From NCBI GenBank assembly GCA_947177165.1, contig CAMWTP010000011.1, positions 28,780 to 92,779 of the forward strand: a stretch of DNA of 64,000 nt, written 5' to 3'. The number at the start of each line of letters is the position of its first letter. Position 1 is the first letter of the stretch. The notes beneath the pieces were generated by a model that saw only the letters and a list, made by a program, of their open reading frames with translations, ran no database searches and was not told where the DNA came from. A program made the position numbers and the translations under genes. This document shows positions 11,203 through 20,572 of the stretch, piece by piece. Source of the stretch: an uncultured Lachnospiraceae bacterium. Its GTDB lineage: Bacteria; Bacillota; Clostridia; Lachnospirales; Lachnospiraceae.

Positions 11203-12531
11203 TCAGTGCATCATTTCCGCCAATACTTCCTTCGCCTTTTCCAGTTGATTGTCTGTGCCGTTCTTATAAAGATCTGCGTCAAACGGGACTTCCACATCAG
11301 GCTCAATCCCAATCCCGTGAATATTATTTCCGTTTGGCGTGAAATAGCTGCTCACGGTGAGCTTGATTGCCGAACCATCCGACAAATTAATCACTTTCTG
11401 AACGATTCCCTTGCCAAAAGTCGTGGTTCCCACGAGCTTTCCAATATCATAATCTTTCACGGCACCTGCAAGGATCTCGGAGGCACTTGCGCTGTAACCG
11501 TTTGTGAGCACGACGAGCGGAACTTCTATCTTGTGGTCCCCCTTACAGGTGTACTCCTCGCGCTTTCCGTATTTGTCCTCTGTGTATACAATCATTCCTT
11601 TGGGCAGAATCATGCGGGCAATGTCACAGACGGTAGAGAGGTTTCCTCCTGGATTGCTCCGCAGATCGATGATCAATCCTTTCATTCCCTCCGCTTTTGC
11701 CTGGTTGTAGGCACTCTCGAACTGGCCTGTCGTCACCAGATCAAATTCCGTTATCTGTATATAAGCCATACCGTTATCATACATCTCATACTCGACAGTG
11801 GGGCTCTCGATCTTTCTGCGCTCCACATTGAATTCTACCGGTTCTGGAACATTCTCCCGGATAACAGTCATCTTCACATACGTGTGCTCCTCACCCTTGA
11901 TCTTGCTCACAACATAGGATTTGTCCCTGCCCTGCATATCCTCGTCATCGACCTTATAGATATAGTCGCCCTGCATCAGGCCGCTCTCCTCAGCCGGTGT
12001 ATTTCTGATCACTCTGCTGATCTGCACATAGCCGCTATCTCCATCCTGAATATACGCGCCAATTCCATAATAGATTCCTTCCGTCTGCTGCTGCAGCGCG
12101 ACCAGCTCCTCATTTGTATAATAGACGCTGTATGGATCCTCCAGGGAATCCAGTAATCCCCTGTAAAGTCCGTCCTCAAGAGTTTCTTCCTCCACATCTT
12201 TCCAGAAATATTTTGCGATCGTATCCTCCAGCACAGCAAGTTTCTTTTCCACGCTCGCATCAGTGATACTTGCTGTCCCCCCCGACTTTGCCTCCAGGGA
12301 AGTATCCTCGCGGCCAAGCGGCAAAACTGCCCTGTAAAAACGCACCACTCCCAAAACCCCAAGTACAATTGCCAGCGCAGCCAAAATCCCCGTCACCATT
12401 CCGAGGGCATAGTATTTTGTGCTGGTCCAAGGTCTTGACTTTTGTCCATTCCCCCTCTGCACCGGATCATTCATTTGATTTCCTGCCTGATTATTCATCT
12501 CATGATTGCCATTTGAATATTGGTTTTGCAT
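11203..12531 (-). CDS. S41 family C-terminal processing peptidase (CtpB-like), membrane-anchored
   Basis: Extracytoplasmic serine protease with a Ser/Lys dyad. It has 442 residues: a short Asn/Gln-rich cytoplasmic tail, one transmembrane segment (about residues 33-57), a PDZ domain (about 130-205; IGAYIQDGDSGYVQISRV, GLMQGDYIYKVDDEDM) and the S41 core. The catalytic Ser is in NGYSASASE and the Lys in GTTTFGKGIVQ. The ATG at 12531 has AAAGG 6 nt upstream and is preferred to an in-frame TTG at 12567. As last gene behind ftsEX and an M23 hydrolase it probably trims or regulates wall-hydrolase components; CtpB-type proteases also process sporulation signals in Bacillus. Confidence 0.9.
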   Translation of the reverse strand: MQNQYSNGNHEMNNQAGNQMNDPVQRGNGQKSRPWTSTKYYALGMVTGILAALAIVLGVLGVVRFYRAVLPLGREDTSLEAKSGGTASITDASVEKKLAVLEDTIAKYFWKDVEEETLEDGLYRGLLDSLEDPYSVYYTNEELVALQQQTEGIYYGIGAYIQDGDSGYVQISRVIRNTPAEESGLMQGDYIYKVDDEDMQGRDKSYVVSKIKGEEHTYVKMTVIRENVPEPVEFNVERRKIESPTVEYEMYDNGMAYIQITEFDLVTTGQFESAYNQAKAEGMKGLIIDLRSNPGGNLSTVCDIARMILPKGMIVYTEDKYGKREEYTCKGDHKIEVPLVVLTNGYSASASEILAGAVKDYDIGKLVGTTTFGKGIVQKVINLSDGSAIKLTVSSYFTPNGNNIHGIGIEPDVEVPFDADLYKNGTDNQLEKAKEVLAEMMH

Positions 12532-12576
12532 TTTTTGCCTTTCTATCCATCTATTTTTTAGGAACAAAATAATTCC

Positions 12577-13830
12577 TTACTTTAAATAATTCCGCGGGTT
12601 TACATAGCTTCCATTTAACCGCACACCGAAATGAAGATGATTCCCCGTCGATCTGCCTGTCGTGCCGACTGCCGCAATCTTCTGCCCCTTTGTGACCTCT
12701 GCCCCCTGCGAGACATACAGCTTCGATGCATGCATGTAGATCGTATACAAATTGTCCCCATGGTCGATCATAATGTAATTTCCCATCGTCGAACTGTAGG
12801 CCGCCGCCACAACTGTACCACTGTATGCCGCCAGAATCGGAGATCCCCCCGGTGCTGCCATATCCAGACCGTTGTGAAATTTTTCAACCTTTAATGTAGG
12901 ATGCATGCGATATCCAAACTCATCTGAAATCCGGGTATACGACGGCGCCGGCCATGCGAACATGCCGCCGTCATAAGTTTTTTTCTGCCCGTTTGCCTGT
13001 TCCAACTGAGTCTGTAGCGCTTTGGCAAGCTGTTCCATCTCCTTGATTTCCGCATCCTGCGCCGCGATCTCTGCCTCATACTCCCGCACCAGCTGTTCAC
13101 GATTGTTGATGTCTGCCTCATATGCCTTGATCTCTGCCTCTTTCTGCGCTATCAGACTCTCCAGGGATGCCTCCTCTGCCTCGACGTTGCTCTTTGCTTC
13201 CTCCAGCAGCTCCTGCTCTGACTCCAGCTGCGCCTTACACACCTCCACATACTCTCTTGTCGTCCGAAATTCCTCAAGCATCCGCTTGTCGGAAGCCGAC
13301 ACCTTCTCCACATAATCAATTCTGTTGATCATGTCCGCAAAAGATCGCGCACTCAGTATCGCCTCAAAATAAAAGTCGTCGCCGCGTTCATACATACTCC
13401 TGATCCGAATCTTCATATTCTCATACTGGGATTCTTCCTTTGCCACCGCCACATCAAGTTCCGCCTGCGTCTGCGTGATCTCGATCTCTTTCTGGGATAT
13501 CATCTCTTTGATATCAGCTATTTTTTCCTGTATTTTGGACAGATTCGCATCCAGCTGGGTAACATACGCAGCCAGATCTTTCTTTGACTGCTCCAGATCA
13601 TTGATGATCGATTTCACATCGGTCAGCCCTGACTGCAGCTCCTTTTTCTGACTCTGCGCATCCTTGATCTCCTGCTGCTTCTGCGCAATACTATTTTTCA
13701 AATCCGATATTTCATCCGCCTTACTGACAAAAGAGCGCATGCCAGAAAACATGGCTGTGACAAAAATTGTCACCACCATTAGCAGCGCTGTCTTTTTTAC
13801 ATTTTTTCCGCAATAGTACTTATACTGCAT
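12577..13830 (-). CDS. Secreted coiled-coil M23 peptidoglycan hydrolase (PcsB/EnvC-like)
   Basis: Exported wall hydrolase or hydrolase activator of 417 residues. A signal peptide or anchor occupies residues 12-35. A long heptad-rich coiled coil runs from about 38 to 275, as in the FtsX-docking domain of PcsB and EnvC. After a linker comes a LytM/M23 domain with the zinc ligands apparently intact (HNGLDMAAP and HLHFGVR), which implies an active endopeptidase rather than a degenerate activator. The ATG is preceded by AGGCAGGA. It lies 22 bp after ftsX, matching the known FtsEX partnership, in which ATP hydrolysis switches on the hydrolase at division. Confidence 0.92.
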   Translation of the reverse strand: MQYKYYCGKNVKKTALLMVVTIFVTAMFSGMRSFVSKADEISDLKNSIAQKQQEIKDAQSQKKELQSGLTDVKSIINDLEQSKKDLAAYVTQLDANLSKIQEKIADIKEMISQKEIEITQTQAELDVAVAKEESQYENMKIRIRSMYERGDDFYFEAILSARSFADMINRIDYVEKVSASDKRMLEEFRTTREYVEVCKAQLESEQELLEEAKSNVEAEEASLESLIAQKEAEIKAYEADINNREQLVREYEAEIAAQDAEIKEMEQLAKALQTQLEQANGQKKTYDGGMFAWPAPSYTRISDEFGYRMHPTLKVEKFHNGLDMAAPGGSPILAAYSGTVVAAAYSSTMGNYIMIDHGDNLYTIYMHASKLYVSQGAEVTKGQKIAAVGTTGRSTGNHLHFGVRLNGSYVNPRNYLK

Positions 13831-13852
13831 ACATCCTGCCTTTCTCTTATTG

Positions 13853-14749
13853 TTAGACGCTGAGATGCTTCCTCACCGTTGTGAAACTTCCGATAAAACC
13901 AATACCCACACCCAGTCCCATACACACCGGAATAAGGTTCGTGAACACAGACTCCACTGGGAGAAATGCCAGGAGCTGTGACAGTGACGGGAAGCGCCTT
14001 GCCACATACATCATCGCCTCATTGTAGATAAAATATACTCCGACCAGCGGAAGAAAAGAACCGATCAGTCCGATTACCATACCTTCGATCACAAACGGTG
14101 CCCTCGTGAAAAAGTCCGTCGCTCCGATATATTTCATGATCTGAATCTCTTCCTTTCTGACAGAGATACCGATCGAAACCGTATTGCTGATCAAAAAGAT
14201 CGACACCAGAAACAGTATCACAATAATACCGATTGACACATAGCCGATAATTGCATTGACCCCCGTCAACGCCTGCGCAGTCAGAAAAGACTGGTTCACC
14301 TTCCTGATTCCCTCGATCGACTCGAGGTAAGACACCAGCGACGACTGCATAGATACATCGCTCAGGTAAATATCAAAATGGGCACAGTCTTCCAACGGAT
14401 TTTCTGTAAAAATACTGATATCCCCAAAATTGCTTTCCTCCGCAAACTGTATCCAGGTCTCCTCCGCAGACACATATTCCACATTGCTGACCTCTGTCCT
14501 GCGCATGAGCATACCGCGGATCTCCGCCACGCGCTCCTCGCTCAGCCCTGCGTCGAGCAGTGCACTGACACACAGCTCCCGCTCCGCGTTCCTCACCATA
14601 TGCTGAAAATTGGTGAGTATCGAATAAAAGAGCCCGAACAGAAACAGACATGCTGAGATTGTCGCCACAGATGCCAGTGTGAACCATTTGTTTTTAAATA
14701 TATTTCGTATTCCCTGCCATATGCAGTAAAATAATGTATTAATCCTCAT
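13853..14749 (-). CDS. ftsX: FtsX, permease-like cell-division protein
   Basis: Membrane partner of the FtsE ATPase; transmits ATP hydrolysis to extracellular wall hydrolases. It has 298 residues: a short amphipathic N-terminus, TM1 (about 24-47), an extracellular domain of ~110 residues, then three transmembrane segments (about 170-195, 220-245, 268-290). The start ATG at 14749 overlaps the end of ftsE by 11 bp, with AAAGGGTGG upstream, so the pair should be translationally coupled. An upstream in-frame start inside ftsE is ignored. Confidence 0.94.
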   Translation of the reverse strand: MRINTLFYCIWQGIRNIFKNKWFTLASVATISACLFLFGLFYSILTNFQHMVRNAERELCVSALLDAGLSEERVAEIRGMLMRRTEVSNVEYVSAEETWIQFAEESNFGDISIFTENPLEDCAHFDIYLSDVSMQSSLVSYLESIEGIRKVNQSFLTAQALTGVNAIIGYVSIGIIVILFLVSIFLISNTVSIGISVRKEEIQIMKYIGATDFFTRAPFVIEGMVIGLIGSFLPLVGVYFIYNEAMMYVARRFPSLSQLLAFLPVESVFTNLIPVCMGLGVGIGFIGSFTTVRKHLSV

Positions 14750-15476
14750 CGATATAACCACCCTTTTCCTCATCACTGACAATGATGCCTTTCTTCATTG
14801 TAATAACCCGTTTCTGCATGGCATTCACAATCTCGCGGTTGTGTGTGACTACTAAAACGGTGGTTCCATTGTTATTTATTTTTTCCAGCAGGTTCATGAT
14901 ATCCCATGAATTCTTGGGATCCAGATTACCCGTCGGCTCGTCTGCAAGTAAAATCTGTGGTTTGTTCACAAGCGCCCTCGCAAGCGCCACGCGCTGCTGC
15001 TCGCCGCCCGAAAGCTGCTTGGGCCTTGCCTTGTACTTTCCCGCAAGTCCCACTGTTGAGAGAATGGAGGGAACATTTCTGCGGATTTCCCTGTTTGGCA
15101 TCTGGATAATGCGCTGCGCAAAGGCAACATTCTCATAGACGTTCCTGTCCTTCAACAGCCGGAAGTCCTGAAACACAACACCAAGACTCCGCCGGAACTT
15201 CGGTATCTGACGGCGCCTGAGCCTCACAACATCTGTGCCGTTCACAATCACCCGCCCCGATGTCGGCAAAAGCTCCCGGAGCAGCAGCTTAATCAGGGTT
15301 GACTTCCCCGATCCGCTGTCACCCACGATAAACACAAACTCTCCTTTATTTATATGCAGTGTGACGTCATTTAATGCCGGCACTCCCGCCGTGTATGCTT
15401 TGCTCACGTGTTCCATCACAATCGCCTTGTCGCTGATCCCGGAACCCGCGCGCCTTCTCATTCCTGTAGTTTTCAA
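14739..15476 (-). CDS. ftsE: FtsE, cell-division ABC ATPase
   Basis: Cytoplasmic ATPase of the FtsEX complex, 245 residues. Walker A is GDSGSGKST (about residue 52), the Q loop lies in VVFQDFRLL, the signature is [15 protein letters not shown] and Walker B is [13 protein letters not shown]. The start appears to be a TTG at 15476 with GGGGTGA about 9 nt upstream; the next in-frame ATG, five codons in, has no usable ribosome-binding site. The protein has a slightly extended basic N-terminus (MRRRAGSG) compared with typical FtsE. Confidence 0.95.
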   Translation of the reverse strand: MKTTGMRRRAGSGISDKAIVMEHVSKAYTAGVPALNDVTLHINKGEFVFIVGDSGSGKSTLIKLLLRELLPTSGRVIVNGTDVVRLRRRQIPKFRRSLGVVFQDFRLLKDRNVYENVAFAQRIIQMPNREIRRNVPSILSTVGLAGKYKARPKQLSGGEQQRVALARALVNKPQILLADEPTGNLDPKNSWDIMNLLEKINNNGTTVLVVTHNREIVNAMQKRVITMKKGIIVSDEEKGGYIDED

Positions 15477-15532
15477 AATCTAATTTCACCCCTATATATT
15501 AATGCTTTTATAATCATCCATTCTGTTCTGTT

Positions 15533-16621
15533 TTAGTATTCAAACGATTCCATGTATTTCATATAGCGCACTACCATCAGCGCGATCTTGAACGTGATCG
15601 CATCCTCAAATATCCGCAGATCAAGCCCCGTGCTTTTCTGAAGCTTATCCAGCCTGTAGACAAGCGTGTTCCTGTGAATAAACAGCTGTCTCGACGTCTC
15701 TGACACATTCAGGGAATTCTCAAAAAACTTGTTGATCGTAGTCAGCGTCTCCTCGTCAAAATCATCCGGGCTCTTTCCGCCAAAAATTTCCTTGATAAAC
15801 ATCTTGCAGAGCGGAATCGGCAGCTGATAGATCAGACGGCCGATTCCGAGCTCACTGTATGCGATGATATCCCTCTCGGCAAAAAAGATCTTTCCCACAT
15901 CGAGCGCCATCTTTGCCTCCTTATAAGAACGGCTGACCTCCTTGATCTCCTTGACATTCGTGCCGTAGGAAATGTGCACATTCCTGATGCCATCCTTGAC
16001 GAGGCTGTCCTCGATTGCCCTCGCGTACTTGTCGATGTCACGGTTCGTCTCATTGTCCGCAATCTCCTTGACGACAATCACATTGTTCTCATCGACGGCA
16101 GTTACAAAGTCCCTGCCGTTCTGTCCAAAATTCTCCCGGACTTTTTCAAGAACATTGGTATCCTTCCCATTTTGGGATTCCACGATCAAAACGGCGCGCT
16201 TCACATCAGTCTGTATATGAAGCTTCTTGGAACGGCTGTAGATATCCACAAGCAGTAAATTGTCCAGCAACAGATTCTTGATGAAATTATCCTTGTCAAA
16301 CCGCTCCTTGTATGCCACCATCAGATTCTGCAGTTGAAAGGCTGCCATCTTTCCCACCATGTAGGCATTCTCACCCGCATCATTGGCAATCAGGATGTAC
16401 TCTAGCTGCTGGTCATCATAAATCTTGAAGAACTGGCAGCCTTGGATCTCCTGACTGTCTGCTGCAGATTTCACGAACTCAAGTACTGAATTTTCAAAGC
16501 TGTTTCCTGTCGTTTTGGTGGAAGCCACCAATTTACCATCGATATCAGCCACAAAAAGTTCAACCCTTGCAATCGCCTTGATTCCTTCGATGGTATTCTG
16601 CATAATCTGATTTGAAATCAT
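15533..16621 (-). CDS. CdaR/PucR-family transcriptional regulator
   Basis: Regulator of 362 residues with the sugar-diacid-regulator layout. The N-terminal part (1-130) resembles the diacid-binding domain of CdaR (IEGIKAIARVELFVADIDGK). A GGDEF-like middle region follows (about 150-270), then a PucR-type C-terminal helix-turn-helix (NVSETSRQLFIHRNTLVYRL). The ATG follows AAGGAGAG. Its stop lies 56 bp before ftsE on the same strand, so read-through into the division operon is possible. The ligand is not readable here; CdaR homologues respond to glycerate or glucarate. Confidence 0.85.
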   Translation of the reverse strand: MISNQIMQNTIEGIKAIARVELFVADIDGKLVASTKTTGNSFENSVLEFVKSAADSQEIQGCQFFKIYDDQQLEYILIANDAGENAYMVGKMAAFQLQNLMVAYKERFDKDNFIKNLLLDNLLLVDIYSRSKKLHIQTDVKRAVLIVESQNGKDTNVLEKVRENFGQNGRDFVTAVDENNVIVVKEIADNETNRDIDKYARAIEDSLVKDGIRNVHISYGTNVKEIKEVSRSYKEAKMALDVGKIFFAERDIIAYSELGIGRLIYQLPIPLCKMFIKEIFGGKSPDDFDEETLTTINKFFENSLNVSETSRQLFIHRNTLVYRLDKLQKSTGLDLRIFEDAITFKIALMVVRYMKYMESFEY

Positions 16622-16845
16622 ATGCCACTCTCCTTCTTATACATTATCCACAAAAAATAACTGATGTGCTCTATCCGTTTCATCGCATTCTGTTATCATT
16701 TTAATATATTTATACAAATAAATCTATAGCTATCCGCAACTTTTTTATGCATTTTTAAATATTTCTACAAAAAACTCGACTTTTTATCTGTTTATGCAAG
16801 ATATACAAAAAATTTTGAAATCTCCAGAAAGGATTGTAACCATGT

Positions 16846-16872
16846 TAAATTTTCATGTATTTCAGCCGAAAT
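16846..16872 (+). promoter_or_regulatory. Sigma-D (sigma-28)-like promoter for yjfB
   Basis: TAAA at 16846-16849, a 15-bp spacer and GCCGAAAT at 16865-16872 match the flagellar sigma factor pattern TAAA-N15-GCCGATAA/T at most positions. It points at a gene annotated elsewhere as a motility protein, which supports the reading. The rest of 16622-16845 is AT-rich with no assignable feature and must hold the promoter of the CdaR-like gene. Confidence 0.55.
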
Positions 16873-16898
16873 AAATAATGCAGTATTGTGTCTGTAAT

Positions 16899-16958
16899 GT
16901 GAAAAACCTTCGCATATGGTTTTTCACATGGCGAATCGGGACATCTGTCCAAATTCGC
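16899..16958 (+). promoter_or_regulatory. Two adjacent hairpins in the yjfB leader
   Basis: A perfect 10-bp stem (16899-16908 with 16918-16927, 9-nt loop) is followed at once by a second nested hairpin (16931-16936 with 16953-16958, inner stem 16939-16943 with 16946-16950). Neither is followed by a U-run, so they look like leader RNA structure rather than terminators. They lie between the sigma-D-like promoter and the ribosome-binding site. Confidence 0.5.
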
Positions 16959-17007
16959 AGATAAGAAACAGTCTATATGCTGCAGTTAACTAAAGGAGGT
17001 TGGTAAT

Positions 17008-17199
17008 ATGGATATACCAAGTCTTTCCATGCATATGGCACAGTCAAATCTTCTGACGGATGTCGGCACGGCCATGTTGGCAAAATCTATGGAGCAGGCA
17101 GATGTCATCACTGCTTCCATGACGGAAATGCTTGACGCGTCCGCGATGGAACTCTCTGTCAATCCAGACATCGGCGGAAATATTGACATCAGTGTGTAG
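17008..17199 (+). CDS. YjfB family putative motility protein
   Basis: Small protein of 63 residues starting MDIPSLSMHMAQSNLLTDVG, the family's hallmark opening (Met-Asp-Ile-Pro, then a Ser/Met-rich helix). The middle is a Met-rich amphipathic helix (AMLAKSMEQADVITASMTEM), and the end is short and polar. No signal peptide or membrane segment is present. The start follows AAAGGAGG and a strong terminator follows the stop, so it is a single-gene transcript. The family is tied to motility regulons by context only; the biochemical role is unknown. Confidence 0.82.
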   Translation: MDIPSLSMHMAQSNLLTDVGTAMLAKSMEQADVITASMTEMLDASAMELSVNPDIGGNIDISV

Positions 17200-17206
17200 G
17201 AGACCT

Positions 17207-17231
17207 AAAACAGCCCTTTGGGCTGTTTTTC
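17207..17231 (+). terminator. Terminator of yjfB
   Basis: AAAACAGCCC-TTT-GGGCTGTTTTT, a strong 8-10 bp stem followed by a T-run, begins 8 bp after the yjfB stop. Its A-rich left side would also let it act on the minus strand, after the CvfB-like gene transcribed from the other direction ends at 17239 (convergent arrangement). Confidence 0.9.
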
Positions 17232-17238
17232 GTTGTGA

Positions 17239-18081
17239 TCATTCTTTCAGACGGATCGCATCAGGTTTGATGACTATTTTTCCGCTTTTTAGCAGATTTC
17301 CCACTGCACGCTTAAACTCATTTTTGCTCATTCCGGTCTCACGCCGGATCACCTCAGGATTTGCCTTGTCTGTAAATGGCAGCACACCGTCAAAGCTCCC
17401 GATAATTTCCAGAAGTTTTTCCGCATCCTTCCCAATCTGAAGATATGCCTTCTCACGCACGCTCAAATCAAGCTTTCCGTCCTCCTTGACGCCGGAGACG
17501 CGCGCTGTCACCACATCCCCTACCCTGATCTCCCCATAGAGCTCCCTCCTGGGAATCAGCGCGGAGAACCGGTCGTCAACAGCGACAAAAGCCCCCATGT
17601 CCTCCCTGATCTCATACACTGTCCCGCGCACGACATCATCCTTCTCATAACCGCTGCCGCTCTCCAGATAGCGGTATACTTTCATCGTCGCGGCAAGACG
17701 GCTGCTCTTGTCCACGTAGATGGCAGCCAGCACCTCATCCCCTTCCCTGACTTTGGCAGTCTGCTCCTTATATGGAAGCAGCAATTCCTTCTCAAGTCCC
17801 CAGTCGAGAAAGGCACCGATCTTTGTCACCTGCGAAACTTTCAGTCTCCCCACTTCCCCCACGCACAGCAGCGGCCTGTTCGTCGTGGCGATGATTCTGT
17901 CCCTGGAATCCTTGTACAAAAACACTTCCACCTGATCGCCGATCCTGCTGCCCTGCGGCACCTGCTTTTTCGGAAGAAGCACCCTGTCATCCATGGAAGC
18001 ATTGATCGTCTCCCCCAGATACACACCGAAATCCTGCTCCTTTACGATGACCAGCGACTGTTTTTTTCCTAATTCTAACAT
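17239..18081 (-). CDS. CvfB/YitL family S1-like RNA-binding protein
   Basis: Cytoplasmic RNA-binding protein of 280 residues with three consecutive S1-like OB modules (about 5-60, 65-130 and 140-210) and a C-terminal winged-helix segment (LPFTDKANPEVIRRETGM, SKNEFKRAVGNLLKSGKIVI). This is the complete CvfB architecture, known from staphylococcal virulence factor B and Bacillus YitL. Typical markers are GAFLDWGLEKELLLPYKEQ and GAFVAVDDRFSALIP. The ATG lies at 18081. It probably tunes mRNA stability or translation; targets are unknown. Confidence 0.88.
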   Translation of the reverse strand: MLELGKKQSLVIVKEQDFGVYLGETINASMDDRVLLPKKQVPQGSRIGDQVEVFLYKDSRDRIIATTNRPLLCVGEVGRLKVSQVTKIGAFLDWGLEKELLLPYKEQTAKVREGDEVLAAIYVDKSSRLAATMKVYRYLESGSGYEKDDVVRGTVYEIREDMGAFVAVDDRFSALIPRRELYGEIRVGDVVTARVSGVKEDGKLDLSVREKAYLQIGKDAEKLLEIIGSFDGVLPFTDKANPEVIRRETGMSKNEFKRAVGNLLKSGKIVIKPDAIRLKE

Positions 18082-18167
18082 ACTAATTTATCCTCCATAC
18101 TCAGACACAGACAATCATTGAAAAACAATTCCTTACGTATGTGAAATTCTCCTCACATTTCACAATT

Positions 18168-19556
18168 TCACACATCCTCCACATACTCCGCTTTCCTGCC
18201 AAGCCTGCGGAAAATCAAGAGCAGCTCTATCACCGCCGCAATCGCAAGCACAAACTCCGCCACAAACTGCGCGTAGGCAAGTCCGTACAGCGGAAACAGA
18301 TAATTCAAAAGGTACAGCGCCGGTATCTCCAGCACGATTTTCCTCATGATGGCAAACACAAGCGCATTCTTTCCGTAGCCGAGCGCCTGAAAGACACCGA
18401 CTGCCAGAAAGTCCATGCACAGAAATGGCAGTCCGAGACAGAAACCTCTCAAAAAACGTATCCCGTACGCGATGATGGACGGGTTGTCCATAAAAAACCG
18501 CACGACACCCTCTGCGCCCACATAGAAAAACAGTGACGCCGCTGTGATAAATCCAATGCTGATTCCGCCTGTAAAGACAACTGCCGACCGCATTCTTTTC
18601 TGGTTCCCGCTGGCATAGTTGTAGCTCACAAGCGGCATAATTCCCTGCGACATTCCCATGCAGACATACATCGGAACCATGTATATTTTCTGCGTGATTC
18701 CCATCGCCGCCACCGCGTCCGCGCCAAACACAGAGGTAAAATTGTTCAGGATCGTCATCCCGGTCACATTCAGAAGATTCTGTATCGACGCCGGGATTCC
18801 GACACCACACACGCCGAGCACGATCGCGCCTCTCAGGCAAAACTTATCTGGCCGGATACAGACGTAGGTGCTCTCTCTCCTGACATACAACAATACAAAG
18901 AAATACATACATGCCACGCAGTTTGAGATGAAGGTGGCAAGTCCCGCTCCTGCTGCCCCCATGTTCAATCCCCATGGCAGTATGAAAATCGGATCCAGCA
19001 CAATATTCAGAAGACACCCGCTCATGGTTCCGATACTCGCATGAAACGCAGAGCCCTCTGCGCGCACCATATTCGCCATGACAATATTCAAAATCGCCGG
19101 CACCGCACCACAGGTAACGGTCCATCTCATGTATTCCGCAGTCGCCTGAGTCGTGACCTCATCTGCTCCCAGCAGTGCGAGCAGGGGAAACTTTCCAACA
19201 GTGCATCCGAGCGAAAACAGCGCGCCGCAAACTGCCGCACAATAAAATCCAAAGGCAGAAGTCCGGTGCACTGTATCGTAATCCCTGCGCCCCAGAGCCC
19301 TGCTCATCATACTCGAACATCCCACACCAAACAGGTTGTTGATCGCATTAAACGCCAGCAGCACAGGTCCCGCAAGCGTCACCGCCGCATTCTGCACCGG
19401 GTCGTTTAACATTCCAACAAAATAAGTGTCTGCCAGATTGTAGAGAACCATCACAAGAGAACTGACGATCGTGGGAACGCACAGAAGTGCTACCGCCCTG
19501 GGTATTGGCACACTCTCAAAGATTGCTGTCCGATTATCTGTTTTTGCATTGCTCAT
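18168..19556 (-). CDS. MATE family efflux transporter (NorM/DinF-like)
   Basis: Second MATE exporter, 462 residues, twelve predicted helices. Markers are VALLCVPTIVSSLVMVLYNL, ADTYFVGML in helix 2 and VCMGMSQGIMPLVSYNYASG in the second half. It belongs to a different MATE branch from the gene at 8.7-10 kb (little similarity outside the fold). The ATG at 19556 follows GGAGAGG; an in-frame start at 19628 would overlap the upstream CPBP gene. It is 29 bp from that gene and probably co-transcribed with it. Confidence 0.9.
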   Translation of the reverse strand: MSNAKTDNRTAIFESVPIPRAVALLCVPTIVSSLVMVLYNLADTYFVGMLNDPVQNAAVTLAGPVLLAFNAINNLFGVGCSSMMSRALGRRDYDTVHRTSAFGFYCAAVCGALFSLGCTVGKFPLLALLGADEVTTQATAEYMRWTVTCGAVPAILNIVMANMVRAEGSAFHASIGTMSGCLLNIVLDPIFILPWGLNMGAAGAGLATFISNCVACMYFFVLLYVRRESTYVCIRPDKFCLRGAIVLGVCGVGIPASIQNLLNVTGMTILNNFTSVFGADAVAAMGITQKIYMVPMYVCMGMSQGIMPLVSYNYASGNQKRMRSAVVFTGGISIGFITAASLFFYVGAEGVVRFFMDNPSIIAYGIRFLRGFCLGLPFLCMDFLAVGVFQALGYGKNALVFAIMRKIVLEIPALYLLNYLFPLYGLAYAQFVAEFVLAIAAVIELLLIFRRLGRKAEYVEDV

Positions 19557-19585
19557 ATTATTATCCTCTCCTACTGATATCAGGT

Positions 19586-20452
19586 TCATGAAGTCTGCGG
19601 AGCACTCTCTGACCTTCCCATAAACCACACTGCCGCTGCGCTCACTACGACTGCGGCGACTGCAAAGATGCCTGTCTGGCAGAACCCGGGAAGCAGCACC
19701 ACCGCAAAGGAAAGCGCATTGTAAAATAAATGCATAAATATGGACGGAATCACCGATCTGCTCTTAATCGCCACATAGCCGAGTGCCGCCCCGACTGGAA
19801 GCACATAGAACCCCTGCACCCAGTTCGCATGGAAAATCCCAAAGAAGACCGCCTGTATGATGATCACAACAGGTGTTGAGAAAAATCTCTGCAGATTTTT
19901 GAGTATCAGCCCCCTCATGATGCATTCCTCATTGACTGGTCCCAGTATCACTGCTGCCACCATCGCCAGCATCTGGCTTCCGCCAAGCGCTGTCTCCATC
20001 ATCTCGCTATACGCTTCCATCGTCGCCGGACTGACGACAGCAATCACAGCTGCGATGAGCAGAGACAAATAATAGAGGCCGCAGGACGCTATGACAATCA
20101 TCGCAAACGGCTTAAGCTTCAGAACCTTCTCCTTAAAATACTGCCTGTCTTCCGCAGTCTTTTTCCTGCCCCATATAAGCCAGTAGGACGAAACTGAAAA
20201 AAGCACTGACACAAGCGTCGCCACAACCATAAGCGTTGTCATATAACCGCTGTCTGTCATGGTATCCAGCAGGGCATACTGTGCAGCAATTGCACTTCTG
20301 CCTGTCTGCACCATATAGGACGTCATTGCTGCCGCTGCACCCACAAAGCTCACCAAAACCTGCAGCACCATAAACAACACCATAATCTCAAAGCTTACCA
20401 GAATTCCCTCCAGAAACTTCCTGCCGGCTCCTGCATTTTTATTGTACTCCAT
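19586..20452 (-). CDS. CPBP family intramembrane glutamic protease (CAAX protease-like)
   Basis: Polytopic membrane protein of 288 residues with about eight helices. The three conserved CPBP motifs are present: EECIMRG (motif 1, the two catalytic Glu and Arg), FGIFHANW (motif 2, His) and HLFYNAL (motif 3, His/Asn). Such proteins act in prenyl-protein-like processing, bacteriocin self-immunity or stress signalling. The ATG at 20452 follows ACGGAGG, about 32 nt downstream of a strong promoter. It is first of a two-gene unit with the MATE exporter. Confidence 0.88.
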   Translation of the reverse strand: MEYNKNAGAGRKFLEGILVSFEIMVLFMVLQVLVSFVGAAAAMTSYMVQTGRSAIAAQYALLDTMTDSGYMTTLMVVATLVSVLFSVSSYWLIWGRKKTAEDRQYFKEKVLKLKPFAMIVIASCGLYYLSLLIAAVIAVVSPATMEAYSEMMETALGGSQMLAMVAAVILGPVNEECIMRGLILKNLQRFFSTPVVIIIQAVFFGIFHANWVQGFYVLPVGAALGYVAIKSRSVIPSIFMHLFYNALSFAVVLLPGFCQTGIFAVAAVVVSAAAVWFMGRSESAPQTS

Positions 20453-20483
20453 ATCAAACCTCCGTATCATATTCACTGTCTAT

Positions 20484-20512
20484 ACCGTAACACGCCAGCC
20501 CGCTTCTGTCAA
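20484..20512 (-). promoter_or_regulatory. Sigma-A promoter of the CPBP-MATE unit
   Basis: TTGACA (20512..20507), a 17-bp spacer and TACGGT (20489..20484) on the minus strand, about 32 nt before the CPBP start codon. Confidence 0.7.
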
Positions 20513-20527
20513 ATCTTTGTTTTACAG

Positions 20528-20560
20528 CAAACGGGCAGGGGATTGCTGCACCCCTGCCCG
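20528..20560 (-). terminator. Terminator after the short histidine kinase gene
   Basis: A perfect 10-bp GC-rich stem (20532-20541 with 20551-20560) with a 9-nt loop, 13 bp after the kinase stop codon. The tail on the minus strand is TTTGCTGT, so termination may be partial. Confidence 0.65.
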
Positions 20561-20572
20561 CTGCATATTTGC

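Noticed and set aside
11206..12156. A 316-codon plus-strand frame opposite the S41 protease gene
   Set aside because: Antisense to an intact gene with all catalytic motifs; no start signal and no protein-like motif.
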